Of a stretch of DNA of 64,000 bases, positions 11,153 to 22,073 are shown piece after piece. Position numbers and translations under genes: made by a program. The stretch's first letter is position 1. Every line of letters starts with the position of its first letter. The DNA is from Zelopaecilomyces penicillatus (lineage: Eukaryota; Ascomycota; Sordariomycetes; Hypocreales; Pseudodiploosporaceae), in assembly GCA_005765155.1 (NCBI GenBank), contig VCCP01000001.1, forward strand, positions 5,146,001 through 5,210,000. Reading direction: 5' to 3'. The notes beneath the pieces were generated by a model. The model saw only the letters and a list, made by a program, of their open reading frames with translations, was not told where the DNA came from and did no database searches.

Positions 11153-12045
11153 ATGGAACAATCCATCGATCAGCTCATGACCGACGGTGAGGACGCTGAT
11201 TCACGCCTCCCACTTTCCAGTGACGAGCTGAAAGTGCTTGACCTCTACGACAAACTTCAAGAGCTCAGACTGGAGATTGCCATCATAAATGCGCAGTCGA
11301 CTTGGAAAGCTGGTGAGTTGCGTTGCGTCATGGCAGAATATGATGGTCTTGGCTTGCCGCCAACATTTTATTTTAATTTTTTTAATTTTTGTTTTTACTC
11401 ATGGAGATTATAACAGATGCGAGGTCAAGTTCCGATGAGGAATTACAAAATGCTCAAAACGGGTTGCTCGAAGCAAGAGCCAAATACAGGCTACGAAACG
11501 ATGCAATTGAGTCTGTGATGGTGGCAAATCCCATTCTCAAGGCAGTTCACAGTGGCACACAAGCATCCCCCATTGAACGGCACGTCCTCGTTTTGCCCTC
11601 CCGCTCTTTCCTCACCCTCTTTTTGAAAAGAAAAGTCTAGCTAACACCCTCCTCCCTTTGCTTGTATAGCGACCTGTTGCCCTTTGTGAAGAGCAGGGAC
11701 GAGTCGGCGATATCTGTGGTAAGCAAGGCCACAGAGGCGGGCAAGCTTCGTGAAGATCTGACAACGATCCACGTGGACACAATACGCGTCTGCCGGGAGA
11801 ATGTAGATCTCACGGCAGAGCTCTTCCAGCTGGCCGAGCAGGTCGAGCAAAAGAAGGCTGGTCACATTGAGGACCCGGAGACGCAGCGGGAGCTTGATAG
11901 GCTCAACGATGAGGTCAAGGCCGGGCGACGACGCTGGAGGGTGATGAAGGGCGTTGCGAGTGGCGTGGTAGCCGGCAGCGGGGTTGATTGGGCACGGGAC
12001 GATGAGCTGCGCGATATCGTGCTGGACCCTGAGACGGAAGACTAG
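11153..12045 (+). CDS. CENP-H-like kinetochore protein
   Basis: Three exons: 11153-11312, 11417-11579 and 11670-12045, giving 232 codons plus stop. The protein is largely helical and charged, with coiled-coil stretches at about 25-75 and 120-200. It ends in a conserved block, RRWRVMKGVASGVVAGSG, followed by VDWARDDELRDIVLDPE. That C-terminal block resembles the CENP-H C-terminal region of fungal inner-kinetochore proteins (S. pombe Fta3 family), part of the CCAN/Sim4 complex at centromeres. Identification is from memory of the motif. Intron 1 (104 bases) has a canonical GTGAGT donor. To keep the frame, intron 2 (11580-11669) must use a GC donor (CG|GCACGT) with a normal branch point (GCTAAC) and TATAG acceptor; no GT in the right phase is present. 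Confidence 0.65.
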
Positions 12046-15000
12046 GGCCGATACAACTACAACTCGATGCTCTTAAAACACATCAACACGAAGCAAAGCG
12101 ACCTACTGCACTGTGACCTTCAGCCAACAGGCAAGGCTGCTACTGTACCACAGCGTGGATAGTCACCACGTAGCCACCTCTCCCTACGGTTGTGTATGAA
12201 ATGTCACTCAAGGACGAAGTACTAGCAAAGAGGCAGAGAAGGTTGGTCTGCTACGTAAAGTACAAGACGCAAATATTACTTCAAACGCTCCCTTGAAGGT
12301 ATTTGCATCACTAGGAAGCACACGAATTTGATGCCTTCACCCCGAGAGACCACCCTGCGCCCACTCAGCCGGGTCGATGCGTGTCAGACTTGCTTCCGTC
12401 GCGCTGCGCAATCCGCCACGCATACGTACCTCACGCTGGGACAATTCTACAAGGTATCTATCTGCCTCCTGCACGCAATTTGCGAACGGAACAGAAAAAC
12501 CACAAGAGACACACACCGGGCCAGTACGTACTAGCAACGCGTTGGCAAGGCCAGACTTCACTTTGGGTTACAGGGTGTCAAGAAGGCAAAGTGACGCGAT
12601 CTTGGTTTTATAGGTGCGCTCAATCAGCCAGCAGTCGTCCGCGCCGGGGAGCGCGGCTGGGCAGTGCCTTGACAGGGAGCACGACGTAAAAGGCTGAGGG
12701 AGCTATGACCACCGCGTTTAGCGGGGCGGGACAGGGGAGAATTTCGCATCAGGGGACTTTCACTGATTAGGGGACCACCCGTGTGAGGCGTCCACGGGCC
12801 AAGAAAGGGACAAAAAAGAGAAAATGGAACTCCCCAGTTTCCCATGGAGCGTCATGGTCGAGAATGGCAATGGTTGCTGCTCGCTGGGGGACCAAAGCGC
12901 CTGTGCGGCCGCCAATTTTCGCCGGTATGTTGCACATTAACATGTATGTACAGTACCTACACCTACTCACACTACCGGGAGCAGGTGGTTGCACGCCCTC
13001 CCGCCACCCCTTTTACGGCGCCGCTCAGCAGCGCCCCCCCTCCCTTCTCTTCCACAGAGCTAGGTGTTTGCGGAACATAGCCGGGGCCAGCCCAGCAGTG
13101 GTGGGTTCGGAGTCCTGCCTGTAATACTCCATACTAGGTCAAGGGCCAATAGTCAGTGGTCAATAATCGCAGGCAGGTACCTGTCTTTAGTGAGTGGTCA
13201 GTGGTATGGTTGTTCGGTCAATGATGCTCAGTGGTCAGTCAAATGACAGGCAAGCCCTTGCGTGCAGCTGGTTGTTTATCCCTCACAAATGAGTGGAGCA
13301 TCGGTCTGTCGCTCAGAACTATATACTGTGTGGAATTGCGCGAACAGCACTGTACCTCTTCCAATAGTAGTGCGTGTACCAGGGGCGTGGGCATTAAGGA
13401 GGAGGGAAAGCCCCCAGCAAAAGCACAGCACAGTGTGGTGGATTGTCGCTACTTGACTTTGGCTGTGTCGCGTGTCTGGCTCAAACCACTTGCGCTGGCT
13501 TCCCAAGCTCCTCATGTGAGACCTACCAAGGTATCAGTAATACTGCTAGTGCTTGCTTCCGGCCAGCCACTTCAGGTTGTCAACAGGTATCGCATCTTTT
13601 TGTAGTTGCGCCGGCTACCAGTACGAAAAGATTGTCCTTGATCCAATGGTAGGAGGAGGTATCATCTTCATTGCCACTCTGAGCAAGCGTAGCACGGCAT
13701 CGTACGAAGAAACTTGTCCATTCGCGATGCGATATCAAGTTTGTCCCCACCATGGTATGGTCTACAGCTAGGTACCCTTTGTGCTGTGGTCGACCACCAC
13801 ATGCTTTCGCTATCAGGCACATGCCCGCATGAAGGCAGGGTGTACAGTAGCAATTGCCTGGCATTGTCCACTGTACCGAATGCGGATGCCTGAGCACAAT
13901 CACAAAATCGCTCCTCATTGACCGTGCTTTCAGACAAGGTGGGTTGCAATTGCACAATACTCGGGCTTGGTTTTGAACAGACAACAAATCAAGGATACTA
14001 ATACTAGGGAGTAGATAGTAGATATGCTTGTTTGCAACAGCAGCTTGCTGCAGAATACATTGAACTACCTGTCCGCCAAATGCATCATCACCACGAATTG
14101 TCAAAACGTTTTGATAAACATATTTAGGTCGCGAGTGCCTGTTAAAGGTGCATAGTGGGAGAGCTGTGGTCCTAGTTTCTAATGGCATGGGTGAGTAGTC
14201 AATGCCCATCTGGGAACATGTCTTTGGGGTGAACAGCCACTCTTGATATTTATATGACCAACGAATGTGGCTGCGTGTACTTAATCACCAGCGCCGACGA
14301 GACAAATCAGCCTTGGCCTAACCTGTGTCAGCCTGTGGGGGAGAGAATCAGATGCGTAGGAGGGAAGGTGAAGCTTGCAATCACAAACATGACTACCTAT
14401 GTACCACAACAAGGTTGCACTTTGGCGCCGCGCATGCGGAACATGGCAGGCCACGGTTTTAAGATTGAGCGTGTTAATCAGGGAGGGAGGGCGGCAACTG
14501 ACTGTGCGAGTACGGAGTACGTGCTATCATATCCCTAGTACTGACCTTTCGTGCCTACCTAGGGTACAGCACAGAGCATTTGCACGGCTGTCTCGTACAC
14601 GGTGGATTCATTCCTGTAAAGCCAGTCGCCCACCCCTTTGTGTGCCGTGTGCCCATGGGAACTCATCGTTGAGCTCTGGAAGCTTCCCCTGTAGTGCAGG
14701 ACGAAGCATTTGGCATTCTCAAGGTACGGACGGAGTATAGCACTAATATCTTGTTAGCAGCTCATCTGGTCTCCTCCTCCTCCACTCATTATCCCGCACC
14801 AAGTGGGCATCTTGGCTGGCAGGTACCAGCACCAAAGTACCTGTACTTGAAAAATTTGTATGACGGTACAATTCGTCATGCGACGCACCAAGTACCCCGC
14901 CCTCCGCTCTATGTTGCTACTCGTGGCATCCCACCAACAGTCTGCCTATCTCTGGTGTGCTGCCTCTCACTCGATTGCTGTTGCTTCATCAAAAGCATGC

Positions 15001-17281
15001 ATACACCTGGAACTTTTAGCACTACAGTTAGTCAGCAACACCTCATACTTATCCATATTGAAACCCCATGCAAACCTATCTAATAAATGGCAACCCAAGC
15101 TTCAACCTATGTTAAATACCTAGTACCTATTTGAGTTTGCTATTAGCAGTGTCGAATCACTGGATCTTTTTTGTTAATACTTGGCTTGCGAGACTATAGG
15201 TAGTACCATTGTCTGACAGTATGCCGCAGTTGGAGTAAGAGAGACACGCAGCAGTGATATTCTGTAGGCGATATTTTACTCCAAACCACAGCAAATTACA
15301 CCGCGAATATGGTTCCTTGTGGAATGCTGCGATTCGTTCTGGTTTGTAGCCCTTCCAGCATTGCCTCTCTAACTTGGTATCATGTTGAGTATATGCCTTG
15401 CAATGGGTTCTCTCGCCTTGGAATTGATATGTGGCGTGTACAGAGTGGTATAATTCTATCTCGTGTTGTGGCTAATCAGCAGCCTATCTCGTGGGCGAGG
15501 TGGCTGTGATAACCTGTGCTTGTTGAACTGGACGAGAGTCTGTGCAAGTAGCCTCATTAGAAAAAAGATGGTTGATGGAGCCTTTTCAATGTAAACGATC
15601 GTGTGCCTGTATAATCTATACAACGTTGACAACCTTGGGATCAGTCGACTGGGTTGCGATTCCCTGTAGTCCGTCGTTTCGCGTCTCCACACTCCATACT
15701 CTGGCAGCCCATAAAAAAGCCACAGACACGCCTGCTCAAACAACCTTATAGTTCAGTTAGCGTGCATAGCAAGGAGAACCTCTACACCTATAAAGTACTT
15801 GTAGATGGCCGGGTTGTTCCTCCACCGAACTAATAAGCACTGCTGTCGGAAGATATCAAAGGTGGTACATACACAAGACCAAGTCTGTGCAAAAGCACAG
15901 GTACGAGGGCTCATGTAACCTGAGTGGACAGCTTGTCGGCTTCTCAGTTAGGTTGTCGGTCTTTCAATACTGGAAAAGTCGAACACGAAAATGTCCATTG
16001 CCATGCTGTGTTTCGTACTTCATGTTTTTCATGTTGATATGCGAGATTGATTCAGAAGTTGTGTCTAATTAAAGTGGGCGAAGCTGATGAGCTTTCGTAT
16101 TCGTCTGGTCAAACATTGATGCTCAAAAGCTGGTGCCATCCATGACCTATCAGATCATATGTGTACCTCAATTCGGAACAAGCAACGGAGTGGTTCGGAA
16201 GGAAGACGGTCCTGCCCCCCCAGGGAGGAGATGTGATGTGCGGAGGGGCTCCATGTGAAGACGAAAGATGAGGGGGAGCAGTGCGCAACCGCAGCTTGGG
16301 AGAACAAAGTATACAGTGCGAAAGCAAATGTGGATGCAAAAGTACATGTGGCGTGTGCCGCATGTCGGCGCGATGGTGTGCGGGCAGCTTGTACCTGTAC
16401 AGTACCACACAAAAATACCGCGCCATTGACCACCCCCAATTTCCAAAGCCAACCACCTCACACCCCGACTGAGAAGGCACGGTGCTTGCTGTCTTCATTC
16501 CCTGCAGGTAAGCCCTTCTCATACCCCAAGGTAAATTACCTACCGTAGCAGTAACGTTGGGCCGTCGGCAGAAGCAGGTCAACAGGTACAAAGCCGGGCG
16601 GCACTGGAGGTAGGCACCAAGGTACTATGTATTAACTCACAGACAGTGGTTTCATTCTGCAAGTGGGTTCCGCAAGCAAGCATAGCCGTTTGCTTCTGGC
16701 ATGGCCTGTTTGTATCAGCCAATCAGGCTCTTGCGGACTGGAGGCCAGCCGGCAGGTGCTGGCTGCTGGCTACTGGTGATCTGTCGCTGCGGCAGGTTCG
16801 TTATGCCATGATTGTGGGAGTTTTTCCTGCCCACCGCGGCTTGCTGGCTGATATGGAAACTGTCTGATAGATTGAACATACTTTTGCAAACCGTTCTACC
16901 TTCTCGTCATTGTTCTTTTCGATGTTCGCTTTGCAGCGGTGTCTTGAATTGACAATTGAATATGTATAACTAGCTGTTGGGCTGAGCGTGTCCTCGTTAG
17001 GTAGAGTATCTACCTGTAGGTAGTGTAAGAGATACGGGTACTTTGGAGACAGAGAGGAGGAGGCGCAACAGGCAAGGGCGACTGCAAATTGAAAGGAGGA
17101 GGGGCCGCCAAACAGACGTGGGCAGGAGCAAGCGCAATACTACGGTAGGAGAGTAGGGCTAATTAATTCTCGCCTTACAGGACAGGTACGAGTACTCCAA
17201 CCTGGTTGTGGCGTGGCCACGTTCAGAGTAACGACCAGGGAGTTAAGTGCGAATCAATAGGACTGCAGCCTCGCGGCTCAC

Positions 17282-17309
17282 CTCCACGCCTCCACGCCTC
17301 CACGCCTCC
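17282..17309. repeat. 8-bp tandem repeat, 3.5 copies
   Basis: Direct repeats of CTCCACGC followed by a partial copy. Non-coding context. Confidence 0.85.
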
Positions 17310-17891
17310 CACCACCTATTCAATCATTGTACGAGGACATAGCTATGAGACGATTGAAAGCCCGTTTTACGTCTCGGTGAATGTACACTGCCGCAAGGTT
17401 GTGCAGGCTCCTACTTACTAGGTAGGCATGTGCGGTACTGCGCACTCTGAGATGCCTGTGCTATAAAGGCAGGTACATAATATCTAGTATCTTGCCTATT
17501 GAATCCTGTTACAAAACAGACATCCTGGAGCAGAGCACGCGTAGCGGGCACGGCAGGCAAAGCAGATATCGGCCTCTATCTGCCTTGTACGGATACTTCG
17601 TACACAGCAACGCAAATCCTGCTGTACGAGTAATTGTCAGTGGTAGGGAGGGGACGGGTGTGCTCGGCTGGCCAGTAACTGTGGAGGCAGCTGGTGATAG
17701 CCTGGTTCAGTTCACAGTGCATCTCAGTCGAAACCGTTGCGGTGCCGCTGCCCAGCGAATACCCCCTCCCAGACCCCGAAGTCCACGCCCCGTCCAGGGA
17801 AGGGGGGGAAATGCTGCTAGTATCAGAGTACTTTATGGACCCCAGAGGGAGCGATCCCCAGGCAAGTGTGTGGTGCGTGAGCCGCGAGCGC

Positions 17892-17930
17892 AGTGTGTGT
17901 GAGTGTGGTGTGTGTTGTGTGTGTGTGTGC
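17892..17930. repeat. interrupted (GT)n microsatellite
   Basis: Mostly alternating G and T with single-base interruptions; such tracts favour Z-DNA. Inside the large gene-free region. Confidence 0.85.
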
Positions 17931-18083
17931 TGGACTGGGTATGTGCTATTGGGGTACAGGTACAGTGGTCAGTGTAGTCTGTGTAGGTACAGCAGGCATG
18001 ATAGGAGGTAGTAGTTGTACCTGGTATTAGCAGTGTTAGTGTGCGCCCTCGTAGTGGGCAAAGTGAGTGCGCGTTGTATCAAG

Positions 18084-18123
18084 CGTGCGTGCGAGTGTGT
18101 GTGCGCGCGCGCCCGTGTGTGTA
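18084..18123. repeat. mixed GTGC/GT/CG alternating purine-pyrimidine tract
   Basis: A run of GCGT, GT and CG dinucleotides, including five consecutive GC dinucleotides at 18102-18111. Another candidate for left-handed DNA close to the tract at 17892. Confidence 0.8.
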
Positions 18124-18483
18124 CAAGGCAAGGTCCAGGCAGGGGAGACTTGCGAAAAGTTCAGAGTGCAGAGTGCAGAGTGCAAAGAGTCCCAGGTACC
18201 CAGTCCCAGAGCGCTGGTGTACCTACTTGTACATACATGCCCAGCAAGAAGCCTGGGTGTGTGGGTGGTAGGTGGTAGGCGGTAGGCGGTAGACTGGTTT
18301 TTTTGGCTGGTGGCCCAGCTTGCCCACATAGCTTTGTACGGTACCTTGCCTGGGCAAGCTGGGCTGGCTGTGGCCTGCTGGGCCATTGGCGCGCCGACGC
18401 TCCCTCCGCACCGCACACAATCACTCCCCCATAGTAAAAAGGCTGCCTGCGCCCTCTGCCCTTACAGCCTTTCTCCCCTCTCC

Positions 18484-18540
18484 TCTCCCATACAAATTCT
18501 CCCATACAAATTCTCCCACCCAAAAATCCTCCCATACAAA
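18484..18540. repeat. 14-bp imperfect tandem repeat
   Basis: The unit CTCCCATACAAATT occurs twice exactly, followed by two degenerate copies. It lies about 0.7 kb upstream of NHP6, in pyrimidine-rich DNA. Confidence 0.8.
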
Positions 18541-19198
18541 CCAAGCTCGTGTCTTCGTCGTAACACAACGCGCTCATCCAGTGAGTACTTCGCATTTGCT
18601 GCGCGCAGCTACCAAATCCCAAAGTCACCCGCCCTCTCCTCTCGCCGCGCCCAAACAGAGCTCTTGGCCACTTTTGCTCTCGATTTTGCTTCGTTTTGGG
18701 GTCTTTCCCTTTTGACGAGCTGTCCTGAAATCTTGTGTTGCTTCGCGCATCATCCGTCACAGCTTGCGCTTGCAATCCACCTTTGGGGGTTTGCGCATTC
18801 TGACCACCGCCCACTGAGCTCCAGAGCTCTTGCGCAGTGCAGAATTCGCATTCTCCGCAACAGTTGCACTCCGCGCTTCAAAATTCCCTCATGACATGAA
18901 GGCTGCTTGAATCTCTGATTTTTTGAGCTTCAAGTTGTCATCAGGCCATTGGGGCTGCCTCAATCGCTTTTGCGCCTCACCTTCACTTCAATCTTTGCTC
19001 AGTGGCAGAGCTCACTTACACTGCACTACCCCTCACAGCTTCGGTGCGCATACACTGAAGCCCCATTCCGAAAGCAACAACAAGCGTTGTTGCCCATTCA
19101 AACTTGCGCCTTTCCACACACGCAGTCTTTGCATTGGCGGCATTGTATGATTTTTTCTACAACGCATAAACTAACCAAAACTCAGTCTCACATTCAAA

Positions 19199-19645
19199 AT
19201 GCCTAAGGCCGCAGCAGGAAAGCGAGGTACCCGGGACGCTCCCAAGAAGCGTGCCAAGAAGGGTAAGTTGACCCATCTCTCCAGCTCGTCTCATTTGATG
19301 AGTCGATTACTTGAGCCAAATGTTCAACGTGCTAACTGTTGTAGACCCCAACGCGCCTAAGCGTGGTCTTTCCGCCTACATGTTCTTCGCCAATGAGCAG
19401 CGAGAGAACGTCAGGGAGGAGAACCCCGGCATTTCATTCGGTCAGGTCGGCAAGCTCCTCGGTGAGCGCTGGAAGGCCCTGAACGACAAGCAGCGCACTC
19501 CTTATGAGGCTAAGGCCGCGGCTGACAAGAAGCGATATGAGGATGAGAAGCAAGCCTACAACGTATGCGACCCTCCCCTCTCATATGATCTTTAATCCAA
19601 ATGCTAACTCACTTTCATCAGGCTGACCAAGACGAGTCATCTTAA
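19199..19645 (+). CDS. NHP6: non-histone chromosomal protein 6 (single HMG box)
   Basis: Three exons: 19199-19262, 19345-19562 and 19622-19645, giving 101 codons plus stop, the usual size for fungal Nhp6. A basic N-terminus (residues 1-22, rich in Lys/Arg) precedes one HMG box (about 23-94), which opens with DPNAPKRGLSAYMFFANEQR and includes GKLLGERWKAL. The last exon adds only ADQDESS. Donors are GTAAGT and GTATGC; acceptors are TTGTAG and ATCAG. Nhp6 binds DNA without sequence preference, bends it, and works with FACT and chromatin remodellers in the nucleus. It follows the large gene-free region, and the several hundred C/T-rich bases upstream look like a promoter or leader of a highly expressed gene (inference). 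Confidence 0.95.
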
Positions 19646-22073
19646 ATTTCTACATGAAGACTTTCCTAGCCAATTGAGTAGCTATGACGGGGCGGGTTCA
19701 GGTTGCCGGCTATGCCCAGCCCACACCAAGCTCTGACACTCCCAACTGGTGGCCTTCCTTTTGTATTTTGGGCAGGGCGGTGTTGTATGAATGCACGGGA
19801 CGGGATGCGTACTTTTTGCTTTTTATAAGGTGCCGGAAATCAAAGGAATAGGGTCTCGCAAACTTGTAATAGTGATCTGGGCGGCCACCAGAGCTGCAGA
19901 TGATATCTCAGTCAAGATGTCGTCTCATTCATGTCGTGGAGATCACGAGACCGTGTTTGCTTAGTAAGCTGCTAGACGACTCAATGAGATGAAACCATGA
20001 ACATGAAACTATTGAATTTAATGTGAAGTAATGAGTCGCCTATGAATCAACCATTGTATATTTTCGGTTTGTTAACTCACTGATCTGGTCAAGTGTCGTA
20101 ACTGGATGCTCATGCTTTCTGTACTCACTATTCTGGCATGTCATGACTTGCTCGCTAAATAGATTTGACTACTTATCACGTGACCTATCATTTTGAAACG
20201 CACAATGAGGAAAAAGATGGGTTAGGTTGAAACTTTGCGCAGCCGAAAGACGATGACAAAACTCCGAATAATTTGCCTGGAGGATTATTCAAGATGCTAC
20301 CAAATCTAGAGCAGGAAGAATCACTTGCTGGGGATCGATCTTCTACGAATTGGAGTTTCAAATCGAAGTCTACTCTGGTTGGACGGAGGTCCGGGCCGAG
20401 GGCATCGAAACACACCAGCTCCATGCCAATCCATGTCCAGCATGCATCTCCTCCACATTCCTCCACAGCCCACACAACCTTTCTCCGGCCCCAGAAAGGC
20501 GGCTCTGCGACGCCAGGTCGCCCGCCCCCGGCCCAATTCAACCCGGGCCTCCATGATGCTACTACATCCATCTAGGTGTCCAGCAGCCAGAGCAGTCTCG
20601 GGCTCGGACTCGGGCTCAAGGTTGTTCGATGCAAGTATGCGTTCGCCCCTAACGGGTATCCGGGCCCCGACATCTTCTATTCAGATAACCTTTATCAAGA
20701 TCTGTTTGCCGTTGATTATGAGGTTCTGACGTCTGAGGCTCTGCAGGTTCTCCAGCCACCTCGTCGCTCCTTGGTCAAAGTCCACCCATTTCCCGTTCTC
20801 CCGCCATCGTGAGATAAACGTCTAGCGTCCGGCGGGGAATGATGACAGCCAACAAAAACCGGGCCAATAGCCGGCGGATTCGACACCGATGAGACCCCCC
20901 TTCTCTCCACTTCCCCCCCCGTTTGTCGACGCCAATAGACCGTCTGGAGGCAAAAGCAAACGACGCTTGCTGCTTTTGCTTTTCCCTTTCTCGCTGTTCT
21001 TTCTGCACTGGTTGCAAGAGCTGCATCCAGCCAATGCAGTGCCGGCCCAATGCGCAGCACGCCAACGTCAGGTAGACAGACGCTTGCTTTCGTGGCATCC
21101 TCTGAGCAGCTCACACTGCTGCGAGCAGAAGCTGGCCCGAATCCGCCGCCACGAATGACAGGAAGCTTTTGCAAAGCTTGGTGGACTCTCGCCATGCACC
21201 TGTCTGATCACCCGATCAACCCTCCACCCGGCCAGTCTTTTTGCCAGATGCCGCAAGAAACATGAATCCCCCCCTCTCTTTCGCTCTCTTCCGGAATGCC
21301 ATCAATTGCGCCCGCCACCCACAACAGCCACACCGGCAGCAGCACAATTAAATTATGCCGGACACGTCGGCCAAGGCTATTGGTATATGTGCATCTGCTG
21401 GACCCCGATTGCTGCTGTTCTATTTCGTATTGGGGGTCGCGATGCTGCTAAGAAGCTGGCGGGCTTTGCTTTGGGCTGCCATGGCCTCAAGCCTGCATGT
21501 CAATGTCTCTCCCCCCCATCTGGGGTTTGACGTCTAGTAGTATGGCCTCGTCCCCACCCCCGACTTAAACTTCTGGGCCACGCTGCCATTCTTTCCTGCC
21601 CTTTAATCCCCGAGTCAATTCCCATTGACAAAAGGCCTTTCTGACAAGGGACTCTTTTGCCCTCGACTTAATGTGCCAGGCATTGTCAAATTATCACTGT
21701 GAAAGAGGCTCGTGTAGATTGTGACCGAGACAGTGAGAGACAGGGCCGTGCCAGCCGGTGCGACTCCGACCCAGACCGCCCTCCCCCGGAGAACGTTGGG
21801 AATGAGACCGCCGTGACGACATCCAACACACACACAAACACACACATCTCGACCATACGAGGAACATTGCCTCAAACCACGCAGTCAGCGACCGTGGTCT
21901 CCTCCTGATAATGAGCGTATAATTTGATTTTGCTCTAATCTATTTCCCGCGCTCTTTCAACCTCCCATCTCCGGACCTCATCCTTCTTTCTCGTCTCGAT
22001 CCTCAATTTTAGTTTTTTTGTTTCAAGTTTTTTTCTCTCCTTTTCTATCCCGTCCATTGACCTACCTATCATC
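19646..22073. other. intergenic region, 2.4 kb
   Basis: 3' flank of NHP6 followed by the upstream region of the gene at 22074. The last 60 bases before that ATG are T/C-rich (from about 22007), as in fungal leaders. Overlapping open frames at 20188-20812 and 20716-21265 lie on both strands without family signal and are probably chance frames in GC-rich DNA. Confidence 0.55.

Larger units (their letters stand above)
12046..19198. other. 7.15-kb gene desert
   Basis: No supportable coding gene, tRNA or mobile element. Open frames up to 209 codons occur on both strands, but they overlap each other, lack domain signals and do not splice into longer proteins. Features seen are repeated CAGGTAC/GTACCTG heptamers (12 between 13174 and 18199), clustered CAGTGGTC copies at 13150-13250, TG/CG microsatellites (17892-17930, 18084-18123), an 8-bp tandem repeat (17282-17309), and C/T-rich sequence from about 18420 that probably belongs to the NHP6 promoter and leader. 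It may contain long non-coding transcripts or distal regulatory DNA; the sequence alone does not decide. Confidence 0.55.

Noticed and set aside
13580..14209. 209-codon minus-strand open frame
   Set aside because: No domain, no plausible splice partners, overlapping frames on the other strand, and it lies in repeat-rich DNA.
20188..20812. Overlapping open frames on both strands
   Set aside because: GC-rich chance frames; both strands are open in the same interval and neither has a domain.
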